Assembly: GCA_021106775.1 (NCBI GenBank)
Contig: JAIOTL010000428.1
Span: 1 to 6,442 of the forward strand
Direction: 5' to 3'
Source: Planctomycetota bacterium
Lineage (GTDB): Bacteria > Planctomycetota > UBA8742 > SKZP01 > JAIOTL01
DNA length: 6,442 bases
Below are positions 5,462-6,442 of the stretch, in pieces. A model generated the notes under the pieces. It was not told the DNA's origin, searched no databases, and saw nothing but the letters and a program-made list of their open reading frames with translations. The translations under genes were made by a program, and so were the position numbers. Each line of letters begins with the position of its first letter. The stretch's first letter is position 1.

Positions 5462-5770
5462 CTAAAAAACACCGAAAGCTATTACAAACCCAATAACTTT
5501 ATCATTGTAATAGATCAATTCTTGTTCATTATAGACCCCACCATCATCAGATAAATATTCAACCAGAAATGGTTGTACTCTGAGTTTTGCCCATATTTCA
5601 GGAACATCATGTTTGGTTATTCGATAATGGGATTTACTAGGATTTGTTGATTTTGAGACTTGTTCAACAAAAAGTTTATGTAGTAATTTTTCTGATGGTG
5701 AATCATCAATACTTTTATTCCCACAACCTACTATAAAAATTATCAGTAAAAACAGACAGATTCTATACAT
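5462..5770 (-). CDS. Upstream part of interrupted lipoprotein: signal peptide plus front half of module 1 (102 residues)
   Basis: The start ATG at 5770-5768 has a GGAGG exactly 5 bases upstream. It opens a classic lipoprotein signal: a short basic n-region (MYR), a hydrophobic core (CLFLLIIFIV) and the lipobox IVGC with Cys16 as the lipidated residue. GNKS follows, and neither residue after the Cys is Asp, so there is no Asp+2 inner-membrane retention signal. Residues 25-102 are the front half of the repeated module (PSEKLL 25-30, IWAKL 59-63, IYYNDK 86-91). The frame then meets TAG at 5464-5462, and further module sequence continues in the same frame beyond it. A longer open frame begins at 5920, but its extra 50 residues come from repeat DNA and are rejected. 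If translated alone, this would be a small periplasmic or outer-membrane lipoprotein with half a domain. Confidence 0.65.
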   Translation of the reverse strand: MYRICLFLLIIFIVGCGNKSIDDSPSEKLLHKLFVEQVSKSTNPSKSHYRITKHDVPEIWAKLRVQPFLVEYLSDDGGVYNEQELIYYNDKVIGFVIAFGVF

Positions 5771-5775
5771 ACACA

Positions 5776-5780
5776 CCTCC
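5776..5780 (-). promoter_or_regulatory. Shine-Dalgarno GGAGG that fixes the lipoprotein start
   Basis: GGAGG on the minus strand lies 5 bases before the ATG at 5770-5768. It rules out the longer frame that begins at 5920 and places the start exactly at the signal peptide. Confidence 0.8.
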
Positions 5781-5809
5781 GTCCTAAATTTGCATTTCTC
5801 ACTCATAAT

Positions 5810-5815
5810 ATTATA
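5810..5815 (-). promoter_or_regulatory. Candidate -10 box (TATAAT) for the lipoprotein gene
   Basis: A perfect TATAAT on the minus strand lies about 40 bases before the start codon. The hexamer 17 bases further upstream reads CAACGA, a poor -35 match, so support is limited to the -10 box and its position. Confidence 0.3.
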
Positions 5816-5867
5816 ACGATTGTGTAGAATATTCGTTGGACACATAAATAATTTATTTATTATTGTC

Positions 5868-5904
5868 ATTGCGAGCGTCAACCGGCGGTTGAAAGCGTCG
5901 CAAT
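5868..5904. repeat. REP-like palindromic element (ATTGCGA...TCGCAAT hairpin)
   Basis: The outer arms ATTGCGA (5868-5874) and TCGCAAT (5898-5904) are perfectly complementary. Inside, TCAACC (5878-5883) pairs with GGTTGA (5887-5892) around a GGC loop. The flanks, GTCATTGCGAG on the left and CGCAATCTCGG on the right, resemble a dispersed repeat type common in environmental bacterial genomes. That family resemblance is from memory; the hairpin itself is directly visible. Confidence 0.75.
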
Positions 5905-5983
5905 CTCGGAGACTATGCAAGGTTACTGAACAATAACTAAACTATCAAACTGCTTTTAGCATTATCTGTCAGCGATAGAAACC

Positions 5984-6019
5984 CTTAGTGTAACTTCGTG
6001 TACCTTCGTGGTGAAAAAG
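5984..6019 (+). repeat. Degenerate ten-base tandem repeat, copy A of a GTGGTGAAA-type element
   Basis: Three successive ten-base units read CTTAGTGTAA, CTTCGTGTAC and CTTCGTGGTG, followed by AAAAAG. The same pattern recurs at 6063-6096 and in shorter form at 6176-6198, so this is one copy of a local dispersed repeat and not a gene. Confidence 0.6.
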
Positions 6020-6026
6020 AAACTGG

Positions 6027-6047
6027 ATTCCCAATCAAGTTGGGAAT
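6027..6047. repeat. Perfect 8-base hairpin within a dispersed-repeat-like sequence
   Basis: ATTCCCAA (6027-6034) pairs with TTGGGAAT (6040-6047) around a TCAAG loop. No T tract follows on either strand, so it is not a typical terminator. The surrounding GGATTCCC...GGGAATGACA layout is typical of small intergenic repeat elements. Confidence 0.65.
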
Positions 6048-6062
6048 GACAGGTTCAAAACA

Positions 6063-6096
6063 ACTCTGTGTTCTCTGTGTCTTAGTGGTGAAATAA
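6063..6096 (+). repeat. Degenerate tandem repeat, copy B of the GTGGTGAAA-type element
   Basis: CTCTGTGTT, CTCTGTGT and CTTAGTGGTG follow each other and end in AAATAA. The last unit and its AAA flank match copy A at 5984-6019 closely. It is non-coding in appearance. Confidence 0.6.
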
Positions 6097-6099
6097 TCA

Positions 6100-6168
6100 G
6101 TAGGTCAGGCATCCTTGCCAGACTCTATCATTGTATTAATTATTGACAGGCTAGGAAGCCTGTCCTAC
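6100..6168. repeat. Long imperfect inverted repeat enclosing a perfect 8-base hairpin
   Basis: The left arm (6100-6119) and right arm (6149-6168) are complementary at 17 of 20 positions by hand count. The right arm overlaps its own perfect hairpin, GACAGGCT (6145-6152) with AGCCTGTC (6157-6164) around AGGA; the left arm has a weaker one, GGCA/TGCC (6109-6112 with 6116-6119). The spacer between arms is A+T-rich. This could be a remnant of a small non-autonomous mobile element or two oppositely placed copies of one repeat. Confidence 0.65.
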
Positions 6169-6175
6169 CAATAAT

Positions 6176-6198
6176 TTCTATGTCTCAGTGGCTAAATA
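6176..6198 (+). repeat. Partial copy C of the GTGGTGAAA-type element
   Basis: TCTATGTCTCAGTGGCTAAA resembles the last units of copies A and B (CTTAGTGGTGAAA in B). It is shorter and more diverged than the other two. Confidence 0.4.
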
Positions 6199-6245
6199 CT
6201 GCAAACAGCATGATTAACTTACAAATCACCACATAGGGTCGAATG

Positions 6246-6264
6246 AAAAAGGATGCTTGCATCC
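6246..6264 (-). terminator. Probable Rho-independent terminator of hslU
   Basis: On the minus strand GGATG (6264-6260) pairs with CATCC (6255-6251) around a CAAG loop, followed at once by TTTTT (6250-6246). It begins two bases after the hslU stop codon. The stem is short, so the terminator may be modest. Confidence 0.55.
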
Positions 6265-6265
6265 C

Positions 6266-6442
6266 TTACAGGGCGTATTTGGAGATGTCGTCGTCTTCGA
6301 TGACGCCGGCAAGCTTGAGAAATACGGACTCGCGGTCAAGGGTGAAATCGGTTTTACCGAGTTCCGGTGCCTGAAACGCGATATCATCAAGAAGCCGTTC
6401 AAGAATCGTCTGTAACCTGCGCGCACCAATGTCCAGATGAGA
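6266..6442 (-). CDS. hslU: ATP-dependent protease ATPase subunit HslU, C-terminal end, cut by window edge
   Basis: HslU is the AAA+ unfoldase ring that feeds substrates to the HslV peptidase in the cytoplasm. Only the last 58 residues are present. They contain the sensor-2 region DIGARRLQTILERLLDDIAF (positions 4-23 of the fragment), whose GARR arginine contacts the nucleotide in this family, then a C-terminal helix and the ending EDDDISKYAL. The terminal residues of HslU insert into HslV pockets to activate it, and the usual ending is of the type DLSRxIL, so SKYAL is a mild variant. The frame stops with TAA, with a hairpin terminator just beyond. The hslV gene, if linked, would lie upstream outside the window. 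G+C is higher here than in the neighbouring lipoprotein gene (about 53% in one counted 60-base line). Confidence 0.92.
   Translation of the reverse strand, partial: SHLDIGARRLQTILERLLDDIAFQAPELGKTDFTLDRESVFLKLAGVIEDDDISKYAL

Larger units (their letters stand above)
4523..5770 (-). pseudogene. Two-module secreted lipoprotein gene of unknown family, split by one in-frame TAG
   Basis: The two open frames at 5770-5462 and 5446-4523 share one reading frame and are separated by a single TAG (5464-5462) plus five sense codons. Read through, the product has 415 positions: signal peptide and lipobox (1-16), module 1 (about 25-199), a short linker, module 2 (about 219-397) and a tail. Module landmarks repeat in order: P-S/T-E-K, a Trp-containing segment, IYY, DD-x-x-YY-x-YS-x-GSG-x-H, and V/I-V-I-V-K-D-D/E-G. 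From IYY to GSGxH the modules align without a gap over 40 positions, with 18 identical by my count, and the TAG falls opposite His in module 2. This strongly suggests a single ancestral gene. A nonsense mutation, a sequencing error or programmed read-through remain possible. Function unknown. Confidence 0.8.

Noticed and set aside
5771..5920. Fifty-residue extension of the lipoprotein frame to an ATG at 5920
   Set aside because: It reads through the REP-like palindrome and past the GGAGG; the signal peptide and Shine-Dalgarno fix the start at 5770.
5864..6198. A CRISPR array or tRNA gene in the repeat cluster
   Set aside because: The repeats have no regular unit and spacer lengths, and no cloverleaf with a TTC arm and acceptor stem can be drawn.

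Overview
The window is a housekeeping stretch of a Gram-negative bacterium, with a more A+T-rich, apparently decayed accessory segment on its right side. The organism cannot be named from this sequence. The order pth, rpsF, ssb, rpsR, rplI occurs in several phyla. The S6 core (KWEERNLAY, KRGVYYL) and the SSB N-terminus remind me most of planctomycete or other PVC-type proteins, but that is an impression, not a search result. Start sites mostly have clear GGAGG or GAGG Shine-Dalgarno sequences. The lipoprotein signal peptide implies a cell envelope that uses lipobox processing.

Layout. 1-451 (minus) is the N-terminal part of prmC, the release-factor glutamine methyltransferase. A 78-base divergent gap separates it from pth (peptidyl-tRNA hydrolase, 530-1093, plus). 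Positions 1093-1363 hold either a small unrecognised ORF or a structured leader with an imperfect direct repeat. Then come rpsF (S6, TTG start, unusually long C-terminal tail with five 8-residue repeats), ssb, rpsR (S18) and rplI (L9), closed by a textbook Rho-independent terminator at 3741-3766. These genes form a translation and replication operon: S6 and S18 bind each other in the 30S subunit, L9 is a 50S protein, Pth recycles peptidyl-tRNA and SSB coats single-stranded DNA. A class I SAM-dependent methyltransferase (3797-4522, plus) follows, and its stop codon directly abuts the stop codon of a convergent gene.

That convergent gene (5770-4523, minus) is the most interesting object here. 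It appears as two open frames, but both lie in the same frame and are divided by one TAG codon (5464-5462). Together they encode a secreted lipoprotein built from two copies of a module of about 175 residues. Across the TAG, the two modules align without a gap over 40 positions, so the stop interrupts a conserved module. The family is unknown to me.

Between this gene and the C-terminal end of hslU (6266-6442, minus; protease ATPase) lie about 495 bases without a gene. They contain at least four kinds of small repeat or hairpin sequence that look like dispersed repetitive elements.
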